NCBI RefSeq assembly: GCF_000497755.1
Contig: NZ_AYOD01000015.1
Coordinates: 124,001 to 188,000, forward strand
Length of the DNA: 64,000 bases
Direction: 5' to 3'
Source of the DNA: Aliihoeflea sp. 2WW
GTDB taxonomy: Bacteria; Pseudomonadota; Alphaproteobacteria; Rhizobiales; Rhizobiaceae
Position 1 is the first letter of the stretch. Every line of letters starts with the position of its first letter. The notes beneath the pieces are model-generated. The model saw nothing but the letters and a program-made list of their open reading frames with translations. It made no database searches and had not been told where the DNA came from. The position numbers and the translations under genes are program-made. Shown here one piece after another: positions 28,489 to 35,594 of this stretch.

Positions 28489-28525
28489 GCGCCACCCGTC
28501 GCGTTTCCGGGTGGCGCTTTTTTTT
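28489..28525 (+). terminator. Intrinsic terminator after the small secreted protein gene
   Basis: A perfect ten-pair stem (GCGCCACCCG with CGGGTGGCGC, loop of nine) is followed by eight T. It isolates the small gene from the SARP operon. Confidence 0.93.
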
Positions 28526-28539
28526 GCGTGCACCAGGCC

Positions 28540-28557
28540 TTTCACGCAACTTTCACG
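28540..28557 (+). promoter_or_regulatory. Heptamer direct repeat (TTTCACG-N4-TTTCACG) before the SARP operon
   Basis: Two identical heptamers are separated by CAAC, 65 bases before the ATG at 28623. A possible -10 element TTCTAAA begins 17 bases after the second. The regulator may be the SARP protein itself or an OmpR-type response regulator. Confidence 0.55.
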
Positions 28558-28622
28558 ACGCCATGACGGCCGCGTTCTAAACCGGCGCCGCTGGATCAAT
28601 CCGCCATAGGAAAGACTGCCGG

Positions 28623-30560
28623 ATGTTCGACGTACAGGCGCACGACTTTTCCGCGACGATCGCGTCATTGCCGACGGGCTTCGGCGACGCGCATGTTTTC
28701 CCTCCCGAGAACGCGCGATCGTGGTATTTTGAGGAAGGGGCGCCAGATGTATTGAAGGCAATCGCGATGCAAAGCGATGCTGCCGAACATCTTTGCGAGA
28801 TGTTTCTGTTCGGACCGCTGACGGTACTGGACGCGCGCGGAGTCAACCGTACGCCCAAGGCCCAGAAGTCGCGCGCTCTGCTTGCGTTGCTTGCGCTTGC
28901 ACCGCGGGGTTCCCGGTCGAGGGTCTGGCTGCGCGACAAGCTGTGGAGCGACCGCGGCGAGGAGCAGGCTTCCGCCAGCCTGCGCCAGGCCCTCCTCGAC
29001 GTGCGCAAATCGCTTGGACCCCTGGCCGACAAACTGCTCGTCGCCGACAAGCATACGGTGACGCTTGACCTCAGCCGGATGCAGGTCGACGCGCTCGACC
29101 TGCTCCATCAGATGTCGGACCGGACCACACAGGCGACGTTCGATGCGCGCGAGGTCGATGGCGAAATTCTCGAAGGCCTCGACATCGGCGATCCCGAATT
29201 CGAGGACTGGCTGACGCTCGAAAGGCAGCTCTGGCGCTCGCGCTTCGAAAATGCCGCGGCGCCCCGCGACCTGACGCCCGCAAGAGAGCCGCTGCGCCCC
29301 GCTCCCTCGCAGCCGGTGCAGGGGGTTGCAGCCAAACCCGCCGACGCATCCAATGGTGCGGGGACGCAGCCGAGCCGTCCGGGGTGGACGGTCGCGCTGA
29401 CGCCGCCTCTCGTCCTCGGGACGCCCGACAATGCCGGCTATCTGCCGCAACGCCTCAACGAGCTTCTGGCCAAGCTGCTGCTCGAGGGCGGCGATATCAG
29501 CGTCTCCGACCTTGGCTACCGGGCGGCTCAAACCGCAACCGCTGGCGGCGACAGCGGAACGATGGGCGCCGTCCATCTTGCCGTCAGCACGAGCTATACG
29601 TTCTCGCCGCACGAAATCCACGCCACGATCAATCTGCACCGGGTCGCCGATCAGAGCCTCGTCTGGATCGACAGCGCGACGCTCGATCGGCGAGCGGTGG
29701 AGGGCGGCGACGCCTCGCAGGCCTTTGCCCTCACGAACCAGGCGATCGAGGAAATCCGGCGCTGGTTCACGCTTCAGCCGGCTTTCAAGCCGGACACCAC
29801 GCGCGAAACCATGTTCGGCGCGGTCAACGCCATGTTTCGCCTGTCGCGCCCGGACCTCGATGCGGCGGAACGCACGCTGCGCACGCTGATCGCCCGCAAC
29901 GAGGCGCCGCAGGCCTATGCCTGGCTGGCCTTCCTGCTGACCTTCCGGGTCGGCCAGCGCTTTTCGCCCGATACGCTGGCCACCATCGAGGAAGCCCAGC
30001 TTCTGGCACGCCGCGCGGTCGAGATCGACGGCAACAATGCCGTGACGCTGGCGCTGGTCGGCCATGTCCATTCCTATCTGTTCGGCGAATATGACACGGC
30101 CTCGCGGCTGTTCGAGCGCGCGATCAAGATCAATCCGGCGCAGGTTCTCGGCTGGGACCTCTATTCGATGCTGCACGCCTATGCAGGCCAGCCCGAAAAG
30201 GGCCTCGCACTGGCAAACTGGGGCCGGCATCTCGGCGCCTACAGCCCGCACCGCTACTATTTCGACACCTCGCTATGCATCAACGCGGCGCTGGCGGGAC
30301 AGCACGACGTGGCGATCGCAGCCGGCGAACAGGCGCTGTTCGAAAGGCCGGACTTCAACAGCCTGCTGCGCTATCTCGTCTCGAGTTATGCCCACAAGGA
30401 CGACATGGCGACCGCGCGCCGGCTGCTCGACCGGCTCACGGTGGTGGAGCCCGACTTCTCGATCGGCGCCCTGATCGATGCGCGCTATCCGATCATCCAG
30501 ACCAAAGGCGGCAGCGACCTCATCGCCGGATTGCTGAAGGCCGGCGTCAAGAAAAACTGA
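28623..30560 (+). CDS. SARP-type transcriptional regulator with C-terminal TPR repeats
   Basis: The 645-residue product has an OmpR/SARP-like winged helix near residues 60-155 (FLFGPLTVLDARGV, then KAQKSRALLALLAL and WSDRGEEQASASLRQALLDVRKSLG over 105-135). A proline-rich linker follows, then a middle domain (about 250-390) and TPR-like helices to the end, with AYAWLAFLLTF, ARRAVEIDGNN and RLFERAIKINPAQ. Such proteins bind DNA and sense a partner through the repeats. AGGAAAG lies eight bases before the ATG. The first 59 residues are extra to the usual family start, so M60 (28800) is possible. It begins a three-gene operon with PAP2 and subtilase genes. Confidence 0.82.
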   Translation: MFDVQAHDFSATIASLPTGFGDAHVFPPENARSWYFEEGAPDVLKAIAMQSDAAEHLCEMFLFGPLTVLDARGVNRTPKAQKSRALLALLALAPRGSRSRVWLRDKLWSDRGEEQASASLRQALLDVRKSLGPLADKLLVADKHTVTLDLSRMQVDALDLLHQMSDRTTQATFDAREVDGEILEGLDIGDPEFEDWLTLERQLWRSRFENAAAPRDLTPAREPLRPAPSQPVQGVAAKPADASNGAGTQPSRPGWTVALTPPLVLGTPDNAGYLPQRLNELLAKLLLEGGDISVSDLGYRAAQTATAGGDSGTMGAVHLAVSTSYTFSPHEIHATINLHRVADQSLVWIDSATLDRRAVEGGDASQAFALTNQAIEEIRRWFTLQPAFKPDTTRETMFGAVNAMFRLSRPDLDAAERTLRTLIARNEAPQAYAWLAFLLTFRVGQRFSPDTLATIEEAQLLARRAVEIDGNNAVTLALVGHVHSYLFGEYDTASRLFERAIKINPAQVLGWDLYSMLHAYAGQPEKGLALANWGRHLGAYSPHRYYFDTSLCINAALAGQHDVAIAAGEQALFERPDFNSLLRYLVSSYAHKDDMATARRLLDRLTVVEPDFSIGALIDARYPIIQTKGGSDLIAGLLKAGVKKN

Positions 30561-30581
30561 CCGCCGCACATCAAGGAGGCA

Positions 30582-31631
30582 ATGATGACTGACAGCCATG
30601 CTCCTCGATACCAGCCCAAGCAACTGGCCGACTTCCTCGACCGGTTCCGGTTCAAGGTCGAACATGACGACGTCGTGCCCTGCGCGCAGGAGGACCGTCC
30701 GGTTCCCGCGCCTGCAATCGCGGCGGCGGAGCCGGCGATGGCTGGATTGCCCGTGACCGAAGCGATCCGGCCGGGTGCCCTGCAACCGCCGCCGCCGTTT
30801 GCGCATCGCCAGTTCCCCCGCGCAGTGGAAGCCTCGGTTCTCTCGAGTACCCTCAGCGTCTTTCGCAGCCTGTCCGCGGTCCAGAACAAGGCGTCGCTCA
30901 ACAAGAACAAAAACAAGAATAAAAACAAGAACAAGAACAAACTCGCGGGCGCGTCGGCCGCGGGCACGGACGCCGCGCTTCTCCCGGCACTGGAACTTCG
31001 ACGGCTCCACCTCGACCCCGCCGCCGATCCCTTCGCACCTGCGAAGCGTTTCGCCTGGGAAACGCTCGACATCGCGGGACCGCCCGGACCCGACCTGACC
31101 CGGCTCGAGACGGAGGTTCTTCTTTCCATGCAGCGACGCGACAAGGAGCGTGTCCGCCGCATGAACGACATCGAACGAGAGGCGACGCTCGACCTCACCG
31201 ACTTCACCCGCCCGCTCGGCATCGACGGTCTGGGCGGCTACGAGCAGACGGAGGCGCTGTTTCTGGCGATCCTGGCCATGTGCGAGTATGTCGGGCTTCT
31301 CTACAAGGCGCGCTATGGCCGCATACGCCCGAACCAGTTCGAGCCGCGCCTGCGCCCGCTCCTGGCGAACCCGGCCCACGATGCCTATCCGAGCAACCAT
31401 TCCTTCCAGTGCCATTCGATCGCGTTCGCCTTCGCGACGATTCTGCCGGAGCATCCGGCGACCGACGAACTTGCCCGCGTCGCGCGAAAGGTGGCCGAGA
31501 ACCGCGAATGGGCGGGCCTGCATTATCCAAGCGATACGGATGGCGGCAAGGAACTCGCCCGGCGCTTCGCACCCTATCTGAGAGAAGCGTTCCGCCAAAC
31601 CTTCAACGCCGCGCAGCGGGAATGGATCTGA
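30582..31631 (+). CDS. PAP2-superfamily phosphatase / haloperoxidase-like protein with an (Asn-Lys)7 tract
   Basis: The 349-residue product has the full PAP2 signature: K242-x6-R249-P250, then PSNH (270-273), then R308-x5-H314 followed by D318. It is close to acid phosphatases and vanadium haloperoxidases. There is no signal peptide or membrane helix, so it is probably cytoplasmic or leaves by an unusual path. Before the domain lies a low-complexity linker with seven Asn-Lys pairs (residues 107-120). It follows the SARP gene after 21 bases and precedes the protease by 18 bases, so the three are one operon. Substrate is unknown. Confidence 0.8.
   Translation: MMTDSHAPRYQPKQLADFLDRFRFKVEHDDVVPCAQEDRPVPAPAIAAAEPAMAGLPVTEAIRPGALQPPPPFAHRQFPRAVEASVLSSTLSVFRSLSAVQNKASLNKNKNKNKNKNKNKLAGASAAGTDAALLPALELRRLHLDPAADPFAPAKRFAWETLDIAGPPGPDLTRLETEVLLSMQRRDKERVRRMNDIEREATLDLTDFTRPLGIDGLGGYEQTEALFLAILAMCEYVGLLYKARYGRIRPNQFEPRLRPLLANPAHDAYPSNHSFQCHSIAFAFATILPEHPATDELARVARKVAENREWAGLHYPSDTDGGKELARRFAPYLREAFRQTFNAAQREWI
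30900..30941 (+). repeat. In-frame hexanucleotide repeat coding seven Asn-Lys pairs
   Basis: Seven units of the type AACAAG with a few synonymous changes lie in a GC-rich gene. The tract is very AT-rich for this genome. Units of six bases keep the frame, so copy number changes would only alter linker length. Confidence 0.9.
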
Positions 31632-31649
31632 TCTATCGGAGGATGTCCC

Positions 31650-33350
31650 ATGAGCCAGTTCGATTTCACCGAGAAGATGAGCGGAAGAGACGGCGGCGGC
31701 CGTCCTCAGTCCTATTACTACCTCTGGCACCTTGTCGCGCTCGGCGTCATCGATGCCGAGTTCGGTCCGCCGAGCGATCCTGAGGACGAGTTATCCGCAA
31801 GCGCGGCGCCGACCATCACCGGCACCGTCTGGGACGAGATCGGCGCGGCGTTCCCGCAGGCATTCGAGCCCGCCGTCGTCGCGCTCATCGATGTTGGCGT
31901 CAGCAGGCTGCATCCGAACCTGCGCACGCGCATCGATGATCGCTCGATCGATCTGGCGAGCCATCGCTATGGCGCGGCCACGCAGCCCGCCGACCCCGCC
32001 AACCCGCATGAGCGCGAACAGGAAGCGCCCTTCTTCGCCGGGCTCGACATTTCGGGTCTCGGCGCCATCGATCTTGGCGCCGGAGACGCCGCTTTCCTTT
32101 CGGCGTTGGTCGGCGAACTCGCGGCGTCGAAAGGCGTCGTGCGCCAGCTCGCCGACGGCGACGAAACGTTCGGGTCGCACGGCACGGCAGCAGCGGGGCT
32201 TGTCGTGGGCGAACCCGCCGCATCCGTCGCATCCGAAGACGGCTCCGGCCCCGCCGCGATCGAGCCGGCCTCGCTCGCCACAGCGGACGGAGAAACGCTG
32301 GGCATCAATCCCAATCAGGGCATCCTGCCCTATTTCGGCGTCGACCCGTTTTCGCGGCTGCTGTCCATCCGCACCTCCTTCGACACCGACGCAGAACAGT
32401 TCATCGCCGCCTTCCTCTACGCGTGGCATTGCGGCGTCGATGTCATCCTCCTGCCGCGCGGACTGCCCGACCCCGTCCGCAGCCGCGTCGCACCGAAGCC
32501 GGAACTCGCACAAGACGGCGACCTGCGCGCGAACCGTGAAAGGGCCGGCCTTTTCGCCCGCCTTGCCGATGCCAACGGGGAGGAGATCGACCCCTACGCG
32601 ACCGCACCTGCGAGCGACCGGGAATGGACGATCCTGGAAAAGCTGATCGTCGCGATCAGCCGCAAGATTCCGGTGATCTGCGCGGCCGGAAATGACGGTG
32701 AAAGCCAGATCATCTATCCGGCGAAACTGGCCGCGCCGGACAATGGCGTGGTCGCCGTCGGTGCCGTCACGCCGCGCGGCCTGCGTTCCGGCTTCAGCAA
32801 TTACGGCGAGGGGCTGACACTCGTCGCACCTACCGACGACAGCGAAGTCTTCAATCGCCACCAGTTGCGGCGCGACACGACGCATCCCGCGGCAAGCACT
32901 GACTATTTCGACGCCGGGCGCGGCAGGATCGTGCCCTACAGCCCCTTGGCGCTGGTGACGACGGATCTTCCGGGCATCTACGGCTACGAGGCCGGATCGC
33001 CGCCCCGCTCGGCGCGCGTCCCGCCCTTCGCGGACCCCGGTACGGGCGGGGGGTACTACACGACGTTCGGGGGAACGTCGGGTGCCTCGGCCCTTGTCGC
33101 GGGGGTTGCGGCCCTCGCGGCAAGGGCCAACAGGGCAAGGCATGGTCCGGGGGCATCGCTCCCAGGGGTTGCGGCCAAGGACTTGCTCGTCAAATCGAGC
33201 CGACTGGCGACTGCCGTCCGCCCCGGCACCGCACAGCTTGCGCCGGACCCGATGAACGCCGACGACGAACCCTCGAAAGGTTTGCCCTATTATTTCGGCG
33301 CGGGACTGCTCGATGCAAGACGAGTGGTCGCGGAGGTGATCACAAGCTGA
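31650..33350 (+). CDS. Subtilisin-like serine protease (S8 family)
   Basis: The 566-residue product has the S8 triad in order: Asp in VALIDVGVSRLHPN (D81), His in GSHGTAAAGL (H177) and Ser in GGTSGASALVAG (S477). The oxyanion Asn lies in ICAAGNDGE (N348). No signal peptide is visible, so it seems to act in the cytoplasm or leave by another path. The 300-residue gap between His and Ser holds large inserts, including an acidic part near 190-215. It ends the SARP-PAP2-protease operon. A protease with its own regulator and phosphatase suggests a signalling or defence-like unit, but I know no described system with this set. Confidence 0.88.
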   Translation: MSQFDFTEKMSGRDGGGRPQSYYYLWHLVALGVIDAEFGPPSDPEDELSASAAPTITGTVWDEIGAAFPQAFEPAVVALIDVGVSRLHPNLRTRIDDRSIDLASHRYGAATQPADPANPHEREQEAPFFAGLDISGLGAIDLGAGDAAFLSALVGELAASKGVVRQLADGDETFGSHGTAAAGLVVGEPAASVASEDGSGPAAIEPASLATADGETLGINPNQGILPYFGVDPFSRLLSIRTSFDTDAEQFIAAFLYAWHCGVDVILLPRGLPDPVRSRVAPKPELAQDGDLRANRERAGLFARLADANGEEIDPYATAPASDREWTILEKLIVAISRKIPVICAAGNDGESQIIYPAKLAAPDNGVVAVGAVTPRGLRSGFSNYGEGLTLVAPTDDSEVFNRHQLRRDTTHPAASTDYFDAGRGRIVPYSPLALVTTDLPGIYGYEAGSPPRSARVPPFADPGTGGGYYTTFGGTSGASALVAGVAALAARANRARHGPGASLPGVAAKDLLVKSSRLATAVRPGTAQLAPDPMNADDEPSKGLPYYFGAGLLDARRVVAEVITS

Positions 33351-33393
33351 CGACGCACCGCCAATTCGGGCGTTCTTGATTGCGATATTGCAT

Positions 33394-33410
33394 TGCACAT
33401 TGACGGTGCG
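33394..33410 (+). promoter_or_regulatory. NtrC-like site before nasT
   Basis: TGCAC-N7-GTGCG matches the NtrC consensus half-sites (GCAC-N7-GTGC). It ends 15 bases before the nasT ATG, so it may repress or overlap the promoter. A similar site lies before nrtA. Confidence 0.45.
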
Positions 33411-33425
33411 TGCGCAAAATGGGCC

Positions 33426-34028
33426 ATGGCCGCACCGTCCCTTTCCATCCTCGTCATCGATGAGAACCGCATCCGCGCGGCCGTCATCGAGGCCGGCCTT
33501 CGCGAGGCGGGTCACGAGCGGATCACGGTGATTCACGACGTCGCCGGCATCGCGCGGCGCATCGCCGAAATCGAGCCGGACGTCATCGTCATCGATCTCG
33601 AGAATCCCAATCGTGACATGCTGGAAAACATGTTCCAGCTTTCGCGCGCGGTGAAGCGCCCGATCGCCATGTTCGTCGATCGCTCCGACCAGGCCGCGAT
33701 CGAAGCGGCGGTGGAAGCGGGCGTCTCGGCCTATGTGGTCGATGGGCTGCGCCAGGAGCGGGTGAAGCCGATACTGGACATGGCGGTGAGCCGCTTCAAT
33801 GCCTTTTCCAGAATGTCGCGCGAACTGGAAGAGATGCGCGGCGAGTTGCAGGGCCGCAAGCTGGTCGACAAGGCCAAGCGCATCCTCATGCAATCGCGCG
33901 GCCTGTCCGAGGACGAGGCGTATGCGCTGCTGCGCAAGACCGCGATGAACCAGAACCGCAAGATCAGCGAGATTGCCGACAGCCTGATCACGGCCGCCAG
34001 TCTGCTCGGGCCGCAGGAAGGGAATTGA
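33426..34028 (+). CDS. nasT: NasT: ANTAR-domain antiterminator of nitrate assimilation
   Basis: The 200-residue product has a receiver-like domain (about 1-125; SILVIDENRIR, VIVIDLENPNRD, EAGVSAYVVDG) and a C-terminal ANTAR domain (about 140-195) with KAKRILMQSRGLSEDEAYALLRKTAM across 155-180. ANTAR proteins bind paired hexaloop hairpins in leader RNA and prevent termination. NasS holds NasT inactive when nitrate is absent. The start at 33426 matches the usual length, and an upstream in-frame start at 33393 would overlap the NtrC-like site. The likely RNA target is at 35430-35470. Confidence 0.92.
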   Translation: MAAPSLSILVIDENRIRAAVIEAGLREAGHERITVIHDVAGIARRIAEIEPDVIVIDLENPNRDMLENMFQLSRAVKRPIAMFVDRSDQAAIEAAVEAGVSAYVVDGLRQERVKPILDMAVSRFNAFSRMSRELEEMRGELQGRKLVDKAKRILMQSRGLSEDEAYALLRKTAMNQNRKISEIADSLITAASLLGPQEGN

Positions 34029-34030
34029 CG

Positions 34031-35266
34031 ATGGCAGGGCAATTCCACGTCGATGCCGGGTTCATGCCGCTCTTCGACAGTGCCGTGCTGATCGCCGCGC
34101 GCGAAATCGGCTTTGCCGAGCGCGAGGGCGTCGATCTGACGCTTCATCGCGAGACGTCATGGGCCAACATACGCGACCGGATCGCGATCGGGCATTTCGA
34201 CGTCGCGCACATGCTCGGGCCGATGCCGATCGCGTGCAATCTCGGCCTGACGCCGCTGTCTTCGGATACGATCGTGCCATTCGCGCTCGGGCTCGGCGGC
34301 AACTGCATCACCGTATCGAATGCGGTCTGGGAAGGTATGCAAGCGCTGGGCGCCGAGCCCGACCTCGACCCGATGAAGGCCGGCGCGGCACTGCGCGGCT
34401 TCATCGCAGAGCGATCCGCTGCGGGTCGCGACCCCCTGCGCTTTGCGGTCACGCATCCCCATTCGGGGCACCATTACGAACTCGGCTACTGGCTTGCGGC
34501 CTGCGGCATCGACCCGCGACGCGACGTCGACATCGTCATCGTCCCGCCTCCCTTCATGGCCGATGCGCTGGCGGCCGGCCGCATCGACGGTTACTGCGTC
34601 GGAGAGCCTTGGAACAGCGCGTCCGTCGCGCGCGGCACCGGTCACATCGCGACCGTCAAGGCGGCGATCTGGAGGAACAGCCCCGAAAAGGTGCTGGGCG
34701 TTCGCAAATCCTGGGCGGAAGATAACGACGCCGGTCTCGCCGCGCTTTTGCGCGCGCTTCATCTGGCGGCGCGCTGGTGTCAGGACCCACGAAATCACGC
34801 AGATTTGGCGGGCCTGATGGCGCGGCCCGAATTTCTCGGACTGCCGCCCGACATGCAGATGCCGGTGCTGAGCGGCCAGTTGAATGTCGGAGACGGCATG
34901 CTGCGCCGGGTCGAAGACCTTTTCGTCCCGTTCGACAAGGCAGCCAATTTTCCTTGGAAGAGCCACGCATTGTGGTTCTACACTCAGATGGTCCGCTGGG
35001 GGCAGATCGAGCACAGCGCCGCCCATGCACAGATCGTCCGCGAATGCTATCGCCCCGATCTCTATCGCGCGGCACTGAAGCCGCTCGGCGTCGCGCTCCC
35101 GGGCGCGAACGCCAAGGTCGAGGGCGCGTTGAAGACGGCAACGCCCGTCGGGTCCGCGGGCGCGAGCCTCGTGCTCGGACCGGACGGCTTCTTCGACGGC
35201 CAGATGTTCGACCCCGACCGCATCGAGGATTATATGGCCAGCCAGCAGGCCGCCACGTCGGTTTGA
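34031..35266 (+). CDS. nasS: NasS: nitrate sensor, NrtA-like without signal peptide
   Basis: The 411-residue product is similar to the nitrate-binding protein NrtA (FMPLFDSAVLIAAREIGF, HYELGYWLAACGIDP, YCVGEPWNSASVARGTG) but lacks a signal peptide, as NasS does. In the cytoplasm it binds NasT and lets go when nitrate or nitrite is bound. It starts two bases after the nasT stop, typical of the nasTS pair. A TTG at 34025, overlapping nasT, is a possible start. Confidence 0.9.
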   Translation: MAGQFHVDAGFMPLFDSAVLIAAREIGFAEREGVDLTLHRETSWANIRDRIAIGHFDVAHMLGPMPIACNLGLTPLSSDTIVPFALGLGGNCITVSNAVWEGMQALGAEPDLDPMKAGAALRGFIAERSAAGRDPLRFAVTHPHSGHHYELGYWLAACGIDPRRDVDIVIVPPPFMADALAAGRIDGYCVGEPWNSASVARGTGHIATVKAAIWRNSPEKVLGVRKSWAEDNDAGLAALLRALHLAARWCQDPRNHADLAGLMARPEFLGLPPDMQMPVLSGQLNVGDGMLRRVEDLFVPFDKAANFPWKSHALWFYTQMVRWGQIEHSAAHAQIVRECYRPDLYRAALKPLGVALPGANAKVEGALKTATPVGSAGASLVLGPDGFFDGQMFDPDRIEDYMASQQAATSV

Positions 35267-35278
35267 CTCATACTGCAT

Positions 35279-35295
35279 TGCACAATTCGTGTGCG
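35279..35295 (+). promoter_or_regulatory. NtrC-like enhancer site before nrtA
   Basis: TGCACAATTCGTGTGCG is a TGCAC-N7-GTGCG site, with the inner GCACA/TGTGC as a perfect inverted repeat. It lies about 105 bases before the sigma-54-like promoter, a normal enhancer distance. It shares GCATTGCACA with the site before nasT. Confidence 0.55.
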
Positions 35296-35400
35296 TTTGC
35301 CTCGTCGCCATGACCATGATTTCGCCTGAGCCCATTCCGACCTGCGGGCACTAGAGCGATAAGTGCCTGAACTGACAGGCAAACCCGCCAACCATCCGAT

Positions 35401-35415
35401 TGGCACGCATCCTGC
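35401..35415 (+). promoter_or_regulatory. Sigma-54-like promoter of the nitrate assimilation operon
   Basis: TGGCAC, five bases, then CTGC differs in one base from the consensus TGGCAC-N5-TTGC. It predicts a start near 35427, just before the leader hairpins. Confidence 0.6.
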
Positions 35416-35429
35416 TTTTATAAAAACGA

Positions 35430-35470
35430 GGTCCTGCAGGACCGACCAATCCGCGTCCAATGACGGGCGC
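35430..35470 (+). promoter_or_regulatory. Tandem hexaloop hairpins, probable NasT (ANTAR) binding RNA
   Basis: Hairpin one is GGTC-(six-base loop)-GACC at 35430-35443. Nine bases on, hairpin two is GCGTCC-(AATGAC)-GGGCGC at 35453-35470. The loop of the second has A at position 1 and G at position 4, as in the described ANTAR RNA motif. The first loop (CTGCAG) does not. Twin hairpins before a terminator are the layout NasT acts on. Confidence 0.6.
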
Positions 35471-35481
35471 TCCATAATGGC

Positions 35482-35548
35482 AACGCCGCCAACAGGAAAT
35501 GATCCGGTCTCAGCACCGGCGCTCATTCTTCCAGTTGGCGGCGTTTTT
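35482..35548 (+). terminator. Leader terminator of the nitrate assimilation operon
   Basis: The left arm AACGCCGCCAAC (35482-35493) pairs perfectly with GTTGGCGGCGTT (35534-35545), and five T lie at 35544-35548. A small hairpin (CCGGT/ACCGG) sits in the loop. It would stop transcription 47 bases before the nrtA start unless NasT acts. Confidence 0.8.
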
Positions 35549-35594
35549 CGTTTCCGGGGCTCCGGCCGCAACGAAGAACAGGGGAACTGACGCA

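Noticed and set aside
30900-30941. CRISPR-like repeat
   Set aside because: It is a coding tandem repeat without spacers, and no cas gene is near.
35364-35404. Two hairpins (TGCCTG/CAGGCA with loop AACTGA, and GCCAA/TTGGC) as the NasT RNA target
   Set aside because: They lie before or within the sigma-54-like promoter, so they would not be in the transcript; the pair at 35430-35470 fits better. If the true start is upstream, this should be reconsidered.
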